Shown: positions 41,709 to 49,679 of the stretch, piece by piece | Layout: each line of letters opens with the position of its first letter | Position numbering within the stretch: position 1 is the first letter of the stretch | From: Mesorhizobium sp. GbtcB19 | GTDB taxonomy: Bacteria > Pseudomonadota > Alphaproteobacteria > Rhizobiales > Rhizobiaceae | Length of the DNA stretch: 64,000 bases | NCBI RefSeq assembly: GCF_019091085.1 | Contig: NZ_JAGXJY010000011.1 | Coordinates: 124,001-188,000, forward strand | Reading direction: 5' to 3' | The notes under the pieces: generated by a model | The model's input: only the letters and a program-made list of their open reading frames with translations | Told to the model about the DNA's origin: nothing | Databases searched by the model: none | Program-made: the position numbers and the translations under genes

Positions 41709-42595
41709 GATTTCCTCCGGCCGCGCGGCGGCAAGATGTGGATGTCGAGTTGGGAGAGTTGGTCCTCGGTGCGGCGGATGGCGGCAAGCGCCTTGTCCCC
41801 GCCCTTGCCGGCGATCAGCGCCGCGAGGATTTCGCCGACGACGAAGGCCGGCGCCATGGCATGGAAGAAGGACGGGCTTTCCGTCGGCACCAGCACCGAC
41901 AGCGCGGCGAGGCCGACAAGCGGTGACACGGCACTGTCGGTCAGCGCGATCACCGGCACGCCGCCTGCCGCGGCGCGGCGGGCAAGATCGACGGTGAGCC
42001 TGGTGTAGGGAGCGACGCTGACCACGAACAGGATGTCTTGCGAGGTCGCGAGGCGAATGGCGTCGGTGCCGGTTCCCGATGCGCCGTCGAGCATCACCGC
42101 CTTTTCGCCGAGGAAGGACATGACGTAGGAAAAATGCGCGACGACCGGATGGCTGGAGCGCAGTCCGAGGCAGAATATCCGGCGCGCCGCATGCAGCCGC
42201 TCCGCCGCCGCGACTAGCGTGTCGAGCCGCTCCGGCTCGCCAAGTTCGGCGATCTGGCTGGACAGCGATCTTATCATTTCGGCGGCCAACGCCCGGTCGC
42301 CAACCTCCTGTTGGTGCGCCAGCTGTGTGCCGGCCTTGCCGGCAAAGCCGAGCTCGCCCTGCCGCATGGCATTGGCGTAAAGCGAGCGAAGCGGCTCGTA
42401 GCCATCGAAGCCCAGTCGCTTGGCCAGACGCACCATCGTCCAGGGCTGCAGGCCGGCGCGCCGCGCCTGCTCGCGCATCGACAGCAGCGCCACGTCCTCG
42501 GGGTTGTCGAGAAGATAGCGGGCAGCGTCCTGGAGCTGCGAAGGCAAGCTGTCGAAGACCTCGACGATGGCATCGGTGAGCGGCGCGCGGATCAT
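41705..42595 (-). CDS. RpiR/MurR-family transcriptional regulator
   Basis: A 296-residue regulator with an N-terminal RpiR helix-turn-helix (LPSQLQDAARYLLDNPEDVALLSMREQARRAGLQPWTMVRLAKRLGFDGYEPLRSLY) and a C-terminal SIS domain (RRIFCLGLRSSHPVVAHFSYVMSFLG ... QDILFVVSVAPYTRLTVDLARRAAAGGVPVIALTDSAVSPL). SIS domains bind phosphosugars, but many RpiR proteins next to aminotransferases sense other ligands. It precedes the aminotransferase gene, is divergent from the DUF849 gene, and probably binds the palindromes between them. Confidence 0.92.
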   Translation of the reverse strand: MIRAPLTDAIVEVFDSLPSQLQDAARYLLDNPEDVALLSMREQARRAGLQPWTMVRLAKRLGFDGYEPLRSLYANAMRQGELGFAGKAGTQLAHQQEVGDRALAAEMIRSLSSQIAELGEPERLDTLVAAAERLHAARRIFCLGLRSSHPVVAHFSYVMSFLGEKAVMLDGASGTGTDAIRLATSQDILFVVSVAPYTRLTVDLARRAAAGGVPVIALTDSAVSPLVGLAALSVLVPTESPSFFHAMAPAFVVGEILAALIAGKGGDKALAAIRRTEDQLSQLDIHILPPRGRRKS

Positions 42596-42597
42596 GC

Positions 42598-42644
42598 CAC
42601 AACCATAGACGCGAATGCATGGTTGTGCAATATATGTTGCACAA
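42598..42644. promoter_or_regulatory. Overlapping palindromes, probable RpiR operator
   Basis: In the 79-bp gap between the divergent rpiR and DUF849 genes, CACAACCAT (42598-42606) pairs with ATGGTTGTG (42619-42627). Overlapping it, TTGTGCAA (42623-42630) pairs perfectly with TTGCACAA (42637-42644). The TTGCA-rich half-site recurs at 42655 and in the gap before the ABC-transporter operon. Confidence 0.8.
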
Positions 42645-42674
42645 GTTTATCTATTGCAACAAATGGAGCAATCG

Positions 42675-43502
42675 ATGCCGAACCAAAATCGCGTTGCGAT
42701 CGCCGTGGCGCCAAATGGCGGCCGGCGCACCAAGGCCGACCATCCAGCCTTGCCGATCACTCCGGATGAGTTGGCGGATGTGGCCGCCACCTCGCTCGAT
42801 GCCGGCGCCGCCATGATCCATGTCCATGTTCGCGACCGCGACGGACGCCACTTGCTCGACGCCGAGGCTTACCGGGCCGCGACAGCGGCGATCAGGGCCA
42901 GCGTCGGCGACAGGCTCGTGCTCCAGATCACCAGCGAGGCGCTGGGTCTCTATCGCCCGGAACAGCAGATGCGGGTAGTGCTGGAAGCGCGGCCCGAAGC
43001 GGCTTCGCTGGCCTTGCGCGAACTCGTGCCCGACCCAACGCATGAAGCGGCTTTCGCGTCGTTTCTCGAAACGCTGCGGGTGGAAAAAGTCACGCCGCAG
43101 ATCATCCTCTATACCCCCGAAGAGGCGAGCTATCTCGCGGCGCTCGCTGGTCGCGGCCTGATCCCCTTCGACAATCTGCCGGTTCTCTATGTGCTCGGCC
43201 GCTATACGGTCGGCCAGACATCCCGCCCCGCCGACCTGCTGCCGTTCCTAGCGCCTGGCATCGCCGCCGCCAGCCATTGGATGGTCTGCGCCTTCGGTGG
43301 CCAGGAGACGGCCTGCGTGACCGCAGCGGCGCTGCTCGGCGGACATGCGCGCGTCGGCTTCGAGAACAATCTTTTCCTGCCCGATGGAGCCCTGGCGTCC
43401 GGAAACCAGGACCTCGTCGTGGCCACGAGGCGGGCCGTCGAAGCCTGCGGCCTCGCCGTTGCCGACGCCGACGTGTTGCGAAGCCAGTGGTTGAATGCCT
43501 AA
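42675..43502 (+). CDS. Beta-keto acid cleavage enzyme (BKACE, DUF849)
   Basis: A 275-residue TIM-barrel of the DUF849/BKACE family. It condenses a beta-keto acid with acetyl-CoA and splits the product into acetoacetate and a CoA ester. RVAIAVAPNGGRRTKADHPALPITPDELADVAATSLDAGAAMIHVHVRD is the canonical N-terminal half; His49 and His51 are the expected zinc ligands and the C-terminal Glu of VGFENN the third. The start at 42675 has TGGAG upstream; an ATG at 42663 is also in frame. It is slightly shorter than most members (about 290-310). It heads the plus-strand catabolic operon. Confidence 0.92.
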   Translation: MPNQNRVAIAVAPNGGRRTKADHPALPITPDELADVAATSLDAGAAMIHVHVRDRDGRHLLDAEAYRAATAAIRASVGDRLVLQITSEALGLYRPEQQMRVVLEARPEAASLALRELVPDPTHEAAFASFLETLRVEKVTPQIILYTPEEASYLAALAGRGLIPFDNLPVLYVLGRYTVGQTSRPADLLPFLAPGIAAASHWMVCAFGGQETACVTAAALLGGHARVGFENNLFLPDGALASGNQDLVVATRRAVEACGLAVADADVLRSQWLNA

Positions 43503-43515
43503 TGCATCAGCATTT

Positions 43516-43549
43516 TGCAAATTTGCAGTGCATTTTATATTACAATGCA
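43516..43549. promoter_or_regulatory. Palindromes upstream of the ABC-transporter operon
   Basis: Perfect palindrome TGCAAATTTGCA (43516-43527) followed by TGCATT-N9-AATGCA (43529-43549), in an AT-rich 119-bp gap. The half-sites resemble TTGCACAA/TTGCAA in the rpiR-DUF849 gap, suggesting the same RpiR-type regulator acts at both places. Confidence 0.7.
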
Positions 43550-43621
43550 TTTTCAATTTGCCGACATGACTCAACGGTGCTAGGCTTCCCGGGCAATTCC
43601 AACAAAAAGGGGAACCCGAAA

Positions 43622-44374
43622 ATGAAGTTCGCACTTGCAAGCCTCACCGCCGCCGCGGCCGTCGCGGCAACGCTCGCCTTCGGTCAGCCGGCCTTCGCCG
43701 ACGACCTGATCGTGGCGACCGACACCGCCTTCGTTCCGTTCGAATTCAAGGAGGGCGACAAATATGTCGGCTTCGACATCGACCTGTGGGCCGCGATCGC
43801 CAAGGATATCGGCGTGACCTACACGCTGCAGCCGATGGACTTCAACGGCATCATCCCGGCGCTGCAGACCAAGCAAGTCGATGTCGGGCTGGCCGGCATC
43901 ACCATCAAGGACGAGCGCAAGAAGGTCATCGACTTCTCCGACGGCTATTACGACAGCGGCTTCCTTTTGATGGTGCCGGTCGACAGCACGATCAAAGGAC
44001 CGGACGATCTCGTCGGCAAGACGCTCGCCGTGAAGACCGGCACGTCGGCGACCGACTACGCCAAGGAGCATTTCAAGGGCACGGAGCTGCGCCTGTTCCC
44101 GAACAGCGACAACGCCTATCTCGAAGTCGCGACCGGACGCGCCGACGCCGCCATGCACGACACCCCGAACGTGCTCTATTACATCAAGACTAACGGTCAG
44201 GGGAAAGTGAAGACGGTCGGCCCGCAGATGATGGCGCAGCAATATGGCATCGCCTTCCCGAAGGGCAGCCCGCTCGTTGCCAAGGTCAATGCTTCCATCG
44301 CCAAGCTGAAGGGCGACGGCACTTACGCCGACATCTACAAGAAGTGGTTCGGCACCGAGCCGCCGAAGAGCTGA
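43622..44374 (+). CDS. Polar amino acid ABC transporter, substrate-binding protein
   Basis: A 250-residue periplasmic binding protein of the SBP_bac_3 family (glutamine/histidine type). The signal peptide is cleaved after Ala26 (QPAFA-DD). Core pattern: LIVATDTAFVPFEFKEGDKYVGFDIDLWAAIAKDIGVTYTLQPMDFNGIIPALQTKQVDVGLAGITIKDERKKVIDFSDGYYDSG, and LVGKTLAVKTGTSATDYAKEH. AAGGGGAA precedes the ATG. The overall pattern is close to GlnH, but the operon context points to another amino-acid-like substrate. A strong hairpin after the gene (44401-44425) may keep its mRNA more abundant than that of the permease. Confidence 0.94.
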   Translation: MKFALASLTAAAAVAATLAFGQPAFADDLIVATDTAFVPFEFKEGDKYVGFDIDLWAAIAKDIGVTYTLQPMDFNGIIPALQTKQVDVGLAGITIKDERKKVIDFSDGYYDSGFLLMVPVDSTIKGPDDLVGKTLAVKTGTSATDYAKEHFKGTELRLFPNSDNAYLEVATGRADAAMHDTPNVLYYIKTNGQGKVKTVGPQMMAQQYGIAFPKGSPLVAKVNASIAKLKGDGTYADIYKKWFGTEPPKS

Positions 44375-44400
44375 TCACCGGGGTTCCCGTTGGATCTTCT

Positions 44401-44425
44401 GGCGCGCCGGCATGGCCGGCGCGCC
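44401..44425 (+). other. Intra-operon hairpin between binding-protein and permease genes
   Basis: Perfect 11-bp inverted repeat GGCGCGCCGGC/GCCGGCGCGCC with a three-base loop, 26 bp after the binding-protein stop and 20 bp before the permease ATG. No T-run follows. Such hairpins commonly protect the upstream binding-protein mRNA or cause partial termination. Confidence 0.75.
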
Positions 44426-44445
44426 TCCCCTGAAGGATAGCTCTC

Positions 44446-45102
44446 ATGGATTTCGACTGGTCCGTCATCTGGCAGGCCCTGCCCGAACTGTTGAAGGGCG
44501 CCCGCCTCACCGTGCTGATCGCGCTCGCCGGTCTCGCTGGCGGCCTTGTCATCGGCTTCGCCGCCGGACTGGCGCGCGCCTATGGCAACATCGTGCTCAA
44601 CGCCATCGCCATGGTCTATGTCGAGATCATCCGCGGCACCCCGATCATCGTGCAGGTGATGTTCATCTATTTCGCGCTGCCGATCCTGGCGGATGTCCGC
44701 ATCAACCCGCTGGCCGCCGCGATCATGGCCATCATCATCAATGCCGGCGCCTATATCGCCGAGATCGTGCGCGGCGCCTTCCTTTCGGTGCATCGCGGCT
44801 TGCGCGAGGCCGGCCTGGCGCTCGGCCTGCCGTTCTGGAAAGTGCTTGTCTACATCATCGGCCCGCTCGCCTTCCGCCGCATGATCCCGGCGCTCGGCAA
44901 CCAGTTCATCGTCAGCCTGAAGGATACCTCGCTGTTCATCGTCATCGGCGTCGGCGAACTCACCCGGCAAGGCCAGGAAATCATGGCGGCCAACTTCCGC
45001 GCCGTCGAGATCTGGTCGGCAGTGGCGATGTTCTACCTGATCATGACGGGCACGCTTACGCTCATCCTGCGGCTGACCGAAAAGAGGATGCGCATCCTGT
45101 GA
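44446..45102 (+). CDS. Polar amino acid ABC transporter, permease
   Basis: A 218-residue inner-membrane permease of the HisMQ/GlnP family with about five TM helices. The N-terminus MDFDWSVIWQALPELLKGARLTVLIALAGLAGGLVIG and the EAA-type loop REAGLALGLPFWKVLVYIIGPLAFRRMIPALGNQFIVSLKDTSL are standard; YVEIIRGTPIIVQVMFIYFALP is the family signature. GAAGGA lies before the ATG. The stop overlaps the GTG of the ATPase gene (GTGA). A single permease gene implies a homodimer. Confidence 0.95.
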   Translation: MDFDWSVIWQALPELLKGARLTVLIALAGLAGGLVIGFAAGLARAYGNIVLNAIAMVYVEIIRGTPIIVQVMFIYFALPILADVRINPLAAAIMAIIINAGAYIAEIVRGAFLSVHRGLREAGLALGLPFWKVLVYIIGPLAFRRMIPALGNQFIVSLKDTSLFIVIGVGELTRQGQEIMAANFRAVEIWSAVAMFYLIMTGTLTLILRLTEKRMRIL

Positions 45103-45827
45103 GCATCGTGGCGTTCAACAAAGTCACCAAGCGCTTCGGCCAGGTCACCATACTCGACCAGGTGGATCTTTCGATCGAGCCCGGCGAGAAGGTCGTGCTG
45201 ATCGGCCCTTCCGGCTCCGGCAAATCGACGCTGCTGCGCTGCATCAACGCGCTGGAGGAGATCAACGGCGGCGATCTCGTCGTCGACGGCATCAGCGTCA
45301 AATCAGGTGGCCGCAAGGTCCGCCTGATCCGCCAGGAAGCCGGCATGGTCTTCCAGCAGTTCAACCTGTTTCCGCAGATGACGGCGCTGGAGAACGTCGC
45401 CTTCGGCCCGCGCCGCGTGCGTGGCGAAACGCGGCAGGAAGCACGCAAGCAGGCGCTGGAAATGCTCGCCAAGGTCGGCCTTGCCGAACGCGCGCATCAC
45501 TATCCGAGCGAGCTTTCAGGCGGCCAGCAGCAGCGCGTCGCCATTGCGCGCGCGCTTGCCGTCAAGCCGAAGCTGATGCTGTTCGACGAACCGACCTCGG
45601 CGCTCGACCCCGAACTCAGGCACGAGGTGCTGCGCGTGATGCAGGCGCTGGCCGAGGAAGGCATGACGATGATCGTCGTCACCCATGAGATGGCCTTTGC
45701 CCGCAAGGTCGGAACCAGGCTGATCTTCATGGAAGGCGGCAAGATCGCTGTTGACGGCGAGCCGCGGGAGCTGCTTGCAAACCCGCAGAACCCTCGCTTG
45801 AAAGAGTTTCTCCAGCATGTTGCATGA
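45099..45827 (+). CDS. Polar amino acid ABC transporter, ATP-binding protein
   Basis: A 242-residue ABC ATPase of the GlnQ/HisP type. Walker A GPSGSGKST, Q-loop VFQQFNLFPQMTALENV, signature LSGGQQQRVAIARAL, Walker B LMLFDEPTSALDPE, and the H-loop in VVTHEMAFARKVG. Translation begins at GTG 45099, which overlaps the permease stop. It drives uptake through the permease encoded upstream. The acyltransferase gene starts inside its last codons. Confidence 0.95.
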   Translation: MSIVAFNKVTKRFGQVTILDQVDLSIEPGEKVVLIGPSGSGKSTLLRCINALEEINGGDLVVDGISVKSGGRKVRLIRQEAGMVFQQFNLFPQMTALENVAFGPRRVRGETRQEARKQALEMLAKVGLAERAHHYPSELSGGQQQRVAIARALAVKPKLMLFDEPTSALDPELRHEVLRVMQALAEEGMTMIVVTHEMAFARKVGTRLIFMEGGKIAVDGEPRELLANPQNPRLKEFLQHVA

Positions 45828-46875
45828 TGCCGGCCGCCGGCTTTCCTTCATCGATGTCGCGGGTTCGCCCTATGACGTCGGGGCCGCCCTCGGGCGCTTC
45901 GGCCGGACGGCGCTCAACGACCATTTCCAGACGTCCGCCGCATGGCGCGAGCTCAACGCGCGCCGCGCCGATCCGCGCATCGGCACGATGGCGACGATCG
46001 TGCGGGAGCGGTTTCCGCGCTACTGGGCCGAACTGCAGGGCCTGGCCGCCGGGCTGGAACTGGCTTTCGACGACGTCTTCCTGTGGAACTGCCGCGGCGA
46101 CATCTGGGCGATGGCGCCGGATGGCTGCACGACGGTGCAATTGCCGGGATCCCCGCATGTCATCGGTCACAACGAGGACGGCGATCCGGATTTCGCCGGC
46201 CATTGCGCGCTGGCCCATGTGACGTCCGAAGGCGGTAACGCATTCACCGCCTTCGTCTATCCCGGCTCGCTGCCCGGCCACACGTTCGCGGCGACGTCGA
46301 CAGGGCTGGTGCAGACGGTCAACAACACCAGGCCGCTGGCCGGCGGCGCCGGGGCGCCGCGCATGGTGCTTGCCCGTGCGGTTCTCGACGCAGCGAACCT
46401 CGACGCGGCGCTGGCCCTGCTCGAATCGGTGCCGCGCGCCGGCGCCTTTCACCTCACCCTGGCGCAGGCCGGCGACGAGCGGCTGCTCAGCGTCGAGTTC
46501 ACCGCGCAGGCCCTGTCGGTCGATCGCGTCGAAGCGGCGCGCGTCCACTCGAACCACCTCATCCATGCCGACACCGGGCGCATGTCACAGATCGTCACCG
46601 GCTCGTCCGGCGTGCGCCAGCGACGCGGCGAAGCGCTGTTGGATCAGACGCCTCGGTCCGAGCCGCAACGCCGCGCGCTCGACATCTTGTGGGACGCGGC
46701 CGACCCGGAGCTGCCGATCTATCGCACCGACCCGGCCGACAGCGATGTCGAGAACACGCTTGCCAGCGCCGTCTTTCGCGTCGGGGCTGACAAGGTCGAG
46801 TGGGCTGTCTACGATGCGGCACACGAAGCAGCGCGCTTCGACATGCGGGATGGGCTGGTCCCTGTCGCGGGGTGA
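45817..46875 (+). CDS. C45-family autoproteolytic acyltransferase/hydrolase
   Basis: A 352-residue Ntn-type enzyme of the acyl-CoA:6-aminopenicillanic acid acyltransferase family (peptidase C45). The N-terminal part (GSPYDVGAALGRFGRTALNDHF) leads to the self-cleavage site APDGCTTVQLPGSPHVIGHNEDGDPDF, where Cys104 should become the N-terminal nucleophile after autoprocessing; ATSTGLVQTVNNTRPL follows, then a typical C-terminal half. Such enzymes make or break amide bonds. The ATG overlaps the ATPase gene by 11 bp, so it is part of the transport operon and probably deacylates the imported compound (inference). Confidence 0.9.
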   Translation: MLHDAGRRLSFIDVAGSPYDVGAALGRFGRTALNDHFQTSAAWRELNARRADPRIGTMATIVRERFPRYWAELQGLAAGLELAFDDVFLWNCRGDIWAMAPDGCTTVQLPGSPHVIGHNEDGDPDFAGHCALAHVTSEGGNAFTAFVYPGSLPGHTFAATSTGLVQTVNNTRPLAGGAGAPRMVLARAVLDAANLDAALALLESVPRAGAFHLTLAQAGDERLLSVEFTAQALSVDRVEAARVHSNHLIHADTGRMSQIVTGSSGVRQRRGEALLDQTPRSEPQRRALDILWDAADPELPIYRTDPADSDVENTLASAVFRVGADKVEWAVYDAAHEAARFDMRDGLVPVAG

Positions 46876-46884
46876 ACAGGAACG

Positions 46885-47802
46885 ATGCCAGAGGAAGCCG
46901 TTGCGGAGCCGCCGCGCACCATCGAGGATCTGAGGGCGCTGGCCCTCTCGGTCGGCCGCGACGAAGCAGGCTTTTCCCTCGGCTCCAAGGCGCATGATGT
47001 GTTCGCCAAGCTGGTCGAGGCGCCCGAACAATCGGCCGTCCGCACCATCTCGGAACTCGCCGATCAGTTCGGCATCAATCCGTCGACGCTGACCAGGCTG
47101 GCGAAGCGGCTCGGCTTTGAAGGTTTCAGCGATTTCCAGGCCGTCTTCCGCAAGGCCATCGCCGACGACCAGCAGTATTTCTACAGCCGCCAGGCCGGAA
47201 GGCTGATGACGACGCCGTCGGCGGGCGGCGCCGAAGTCGAGGTCTTCGAGCGGCTGGCGCGCGAAACGGCGGCGAATGTCGATGGCTTCCTCGGCCAGTT
47301 GGACGACGCCTCGCTGAAGGGCGCGATCGCGCTGCTGGCGGGCGCGCGGCGCGTGCGCGTGCACGGCGTCCGCCAGTTCCATTCGCTGGCAAGCTTCCTC
47401 ACCTATTGCCTGGGCATGGTGCGCTCGGACGTGGCCCTCCTGGACGCGCCGCGCCTCGGCGTCGCGGAAGCGCTGTCACAGCTTGAGCCGGGCGATGTCG
47501 TCATCATAGCCAGCTGCGCCCCCTATACCCGCAGCGTCGCCGAGGTCGGGCGTGTTGCTGCGGCAAACGGCCAGAGCGTGATCGCGATCACCGATTCCCG
47601 ATCCTCGCCGCTCGTTCCTCCAGCCGAGCATGCCTTCTTCATCCCGCATGCCAGCAGCTTCTATTCGAACAGCATGGGCGCCTATGTCGTGTTTTGCGAA
47701 GCGCTGCTCAACCTCGTCGCCCGCGAGCTCGGCGATAAGGCGCTGAACTCGCTGGCCGGGCGCGAGCGGCTGATCGCCGAGATGAACATCGAGATCGGCT
47801 GA
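46885..47802 (+). CDS. Second RpiR/MurR-family regulator of the catabolic cassette
   Basis: A 305-residue RpiR protein: HTH at about residues 30-100 (SKAHDVFAKLVEAPEQSAVRTISELADQFGINPSTLTRLAKRLGFEGFSDFQAVFRKAI) and a SIS domain (RRVRVHGVRQFHSLASFLTYCLGM ... DVVIIASCAPYTRSVAEVGRVAAANGQSVIAITDSRSSPL). It is last in the plus-strand operon, 9 bp after the C45 gene. It shares the APYTR-V segment with the RpiR protein encoded at 41705-42595, so the two are paralogues of one subgroup and may bind related ligands. Confidence 0.92.
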   Translation: MPEEAVAEPPRTIEDLRALALSVGRDEAGFSLGSKAHDVFAKLVEAPEQSAVRTISELADQFGINPSTLTRLAKRLGFEGFSDFQAVFRKAIADDQQYFYSRQAGRLMTTPSAGGAEVEVFERLARETAANVDGFLGQLDDASLKGAIALLAGARRVRVHGVRQFHSLASFLTYCLGMVRSDVALLDAPRLGVAEALSQLEPGDVVIIASCAPYTRSVAEVGRVAAANGQSVIAITDSRSSPLVPPAEHAFFIPHASSFYSNSMGAYVVFCEALLNLVARELGDKALNSLAGRERLIAEMNIEIG

Positions 47803-47835
47803 TCACCTCAGCCGCTTGAATCGCGCAGCCGGCGC

Positions 47836-48309
47836 TCAGGTGCAGACCCACTCGCGGATCTTGCACTCCTTCCCCTCGCCGCCGCATTGCGCCGTGGCCT
47901 TGTCCTCCGCGTCCTTGCGGGTCGTGGCCGACGCGACGCCCCAGAACGGAGTGGCCGCGCCGCGGCTCTTGCCGACCGACAAAGCCGCGCAATGCTCATA
48001 GGGAAAGCCAGTGCCGTCGTCATCGTCCCAGTGGCGGTGGTTGCGGAACACTTCGACCACTCTGCAACCCTTGCCGTCCGCGTTCTCGCAATATTTGAGC
48101 GCGATGTCCTCGGCCTCCTGGCGCTTGTCGGCACCCCAGAAGAAGCCGTGCCGTCCGTCGTCCGGCGAATAGGCGATCGCCCCCCAGATGCCTTTTTCCT
48201 CACCCGTCTCAGCCGGCGGCGGCGCCACCAGGTCGGCGGCGTGGGCCGCGATCGTAAGTCCGGCCAGTGCCGCCAGCAGCGGGACTGAGAGGCGAAGGTT
48301 GACCAGCAT
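47836..48309 (-). CDS. DUF4189-domain secreted protein
   Basis: A 157-residue protein starting MLVNLRLSVPLLAALAGLTI with a signal peptide ending near AAHA-AD; GGGAGC lies eight bases upstream. The DUF4189 pattern is repeated: WGAIAYSPDDGRHGFFWGADKRQEAEDIALKYCENADGKGCRVVEVFRNH and FWGVASATTRKDAEDKATAQCGGEGKECKIREWVC. The even number of cysteines suggests disulfides in the periplasm. It is last of the minus-strand genes running from the adhesin locus and 33 bp from the convergent RpiR gene. Confidence 0.88.
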   Translation of the reverse strand: MLVNLRLSVPLLAALAGLTIAAHAADLVAPPPAETGEEKGIWGAIAYSPDDGRHGFFWGADKRQEAEDIALKYCENADGKGCRVVEVFRNHRHWDDDDGTGFPYEHCAALSVGKSRGAATPFWGVASATTRKDAEDKATAQCGGEGKECKIREWVCT

Positions 48310-48360
48310 TTTCGTAGCTCCCAATTGCAGCGGTTCAGAATCGATGACCGTGCTCCGTCG

Positions 48361-49083
48361 CTATCCGCCCATGCGCGCGACCGAGACGACGATGCAGGTG
48401 TTTCCGGTCGGAACCAGCAGGGCCTGACCGCCATTGTTGGCCAGGTTGAAAAGCATCGTGTTCGACAGATTGTCCGCCGCAACGCTGCCCTTCGGCAGGG
48501 TCTGCGTGACCTGCTGGCAGGTCTTCTGGAAAGGAGCCACGCGCACCAGGCTGCCCTCGCAGGTCTGGCCGACCGGCGAAGCGATGACGACGCCGGCGGC
48601 CTGCGTCTTGTAGTCCGGCAGGTCGTAGGTCATTCCGGCCACCGCCTGCACTGCATGGGCGTCCGGCGATGCTTTGTCCCATTGCGTCTGGATCGCATAG
48701 GTCGTCCCCGCCGTCAGCGACTGCCCGAGCGCGGCAAAGAGATTGGCGCAGGTGTGGACACCCGCCTGGCTCACATGCGCCTGGAACGGATTCTGGTTCG
48801 CCGCCGCATCCGCCGCCGCGGACCCGGCTTCGGCCGGCTTGCCCTGGGCGGGCGCCTGCGTTTGCGCTGAGGCGGTTCCGGCGAATGTCGCGAGCGCGGG
48901 AAAGAAACGCAGCGACGATATGACTGCAGCCGCGACCACGACCGCGAAAGCGCCGAGCAGCGCGGCGTTTCGGATGAGCCGCCAGGCCGACGAGCGCACC
49001 GGCGGCGGGCCTGCCGGCGGCTCCGGCAGCGGAACAGGCTGAGGGCGCGTCAGGATTCTGTCCTCGATGGATTGCCGGGTCAT
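48361..49083 (-). CDS. Membrane-anchored periplasmic hypothetical protein of the adhesin operon
   Basis: A 240-residue protein: a cytoplasmic, proline-rich N-terminus (RPQPVPLPEPPAGPPPVRSS), one TM helix (LIRNAALLGAFAVVVAAAVISSLRFF), an Ala-rich linker and a periplasmic domain with four cysteines (HTCANLFAALGQSLTAGTTYAIQTQWD, VGQTCEGSLVRV, FQKTCQQVTQTL, NTCIVVSVA). No family is recognised. It sits 12 bp after ialB and so is probably co-transcribed with the adhesin; a role in adhesin export or quality control is only a guess. Confidence 0.8.
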   Translation of the reverse strand: MTRQSIEDRILTRPQPVPLPEPPAGPPPVRSSAWRLIRNAALLGAFAVVVAAAVISSLRFFPALATFAGTASAQTQAPAQGKPAEAGSAAADAAANQNPFQAHVSQAGVHTCANLFAALGQSLTAGTTYAIQTQWDKASPDAHAVQAVAGMTYDLPDYKTQAAGVVIASPVGQTCEGSLVRVAPFQKTCQQVTQTLPKGSVAADNLSNTMLFNLANNGGQALLVPTGNTCIVVSVARMGG

Positions 49084-49095
49084 TCGCAAATCTTT

Positions 49096-49671
49096 CTATT
49101 TGATGGTCGAAAGCGCTGTTTTGAGCCCCTTGAAAGGTGCATCGAGGCTGACGGTCGCGCCCGACGGCAGCGAGTAGGAAACCTGGACGGTGGTCTCCTT
49201 GCCGATCTGCTCGCGAAGCACGGGACCGACGGACACATAACCGACGCAAACCGACGTGTCGCAGCCTTGAAGCTGAACGTCGACCGGCTGCTTGCGGCCA
49301 GCGAGTTTGAGGGAGAGCTTGCTGCCTGCGCCCATCGCGCTGGGGGTCCGCAATATCATGAAGGGCTTGCCTTTCTCATCGGCCGCGAGCGACCAGCTGA
49401 AGACCAGGGCCTGGCTGCGGTCGACGAAGGATTGGCTGATGTTGCAGACCTTCTTCCTGGCCTGCAGGTTCTCGTCGCAGATCAGCGTCCAGTTCTCGAA
49501 CGGGCGCGTGGTCCGTTGGTAGTCGCCGAGTTTTACGCCCGCAGGCACCGCAACGTCCGAAGGCTTTATCCGATAGGCAGACGGAGCCGCCTCCTGTGCG
49601 GCCGCGCGCGGGCCGGACAGGAGCAGGCAAGCCACGCACAGTGCGACAGCAGAGACCGCTTGCCTTGCCAT
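49096..49671 (-). CDS. Invasion-associated locus B (IalB) family protein
   Basis: A 191-residue periplasmic or outer-membrane-associated protein. The signal peptide (MARQAVSAVALCVACLLLSG...AAAQ) is followed by the IalB pattern: PFENWTLICDENLQARKKVCNISQSFVDRSQALVFSWSLAADEKGKPFMILRTPSAM and LQGCDTSVCVGYVSVGPVLREQIGKE. Bartonella IalB promotes erythrocyte invasion; rhizobial homologues are common and their role is not settled. It starts 8 bp after the adhesin stop, so it is encoded in the same operon. Confidence 0.92.
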   Translation of the reverse strand: MARQAVSAVALCVACLLLSGPRAAAQEAAPSAYRIKPSDVAVPAGVKLGDYQRTTRPFENWTLICDENLQARKKVCNISQSFVDRSQALVFSWSLAADEKGKPFMILRTPSAMGAGSKLSLKLAGRKQPVDVQLQGCDTSVCVGYVSVGPVLREQIGKETTVQVSYSLPSGATVSLDAPFKGLKTALSTIK

Positions 49672-49679
49672 CTATAGAC

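Noticed and set aside
40383..42644. A single 753-codon minus frame suggesting a fusion protein.
   Set aside because: Only the last 441 residues are an aminotransferase. The first part is an out-of-frame reading of the RpiR gene, which has its own clear domains in another frame.
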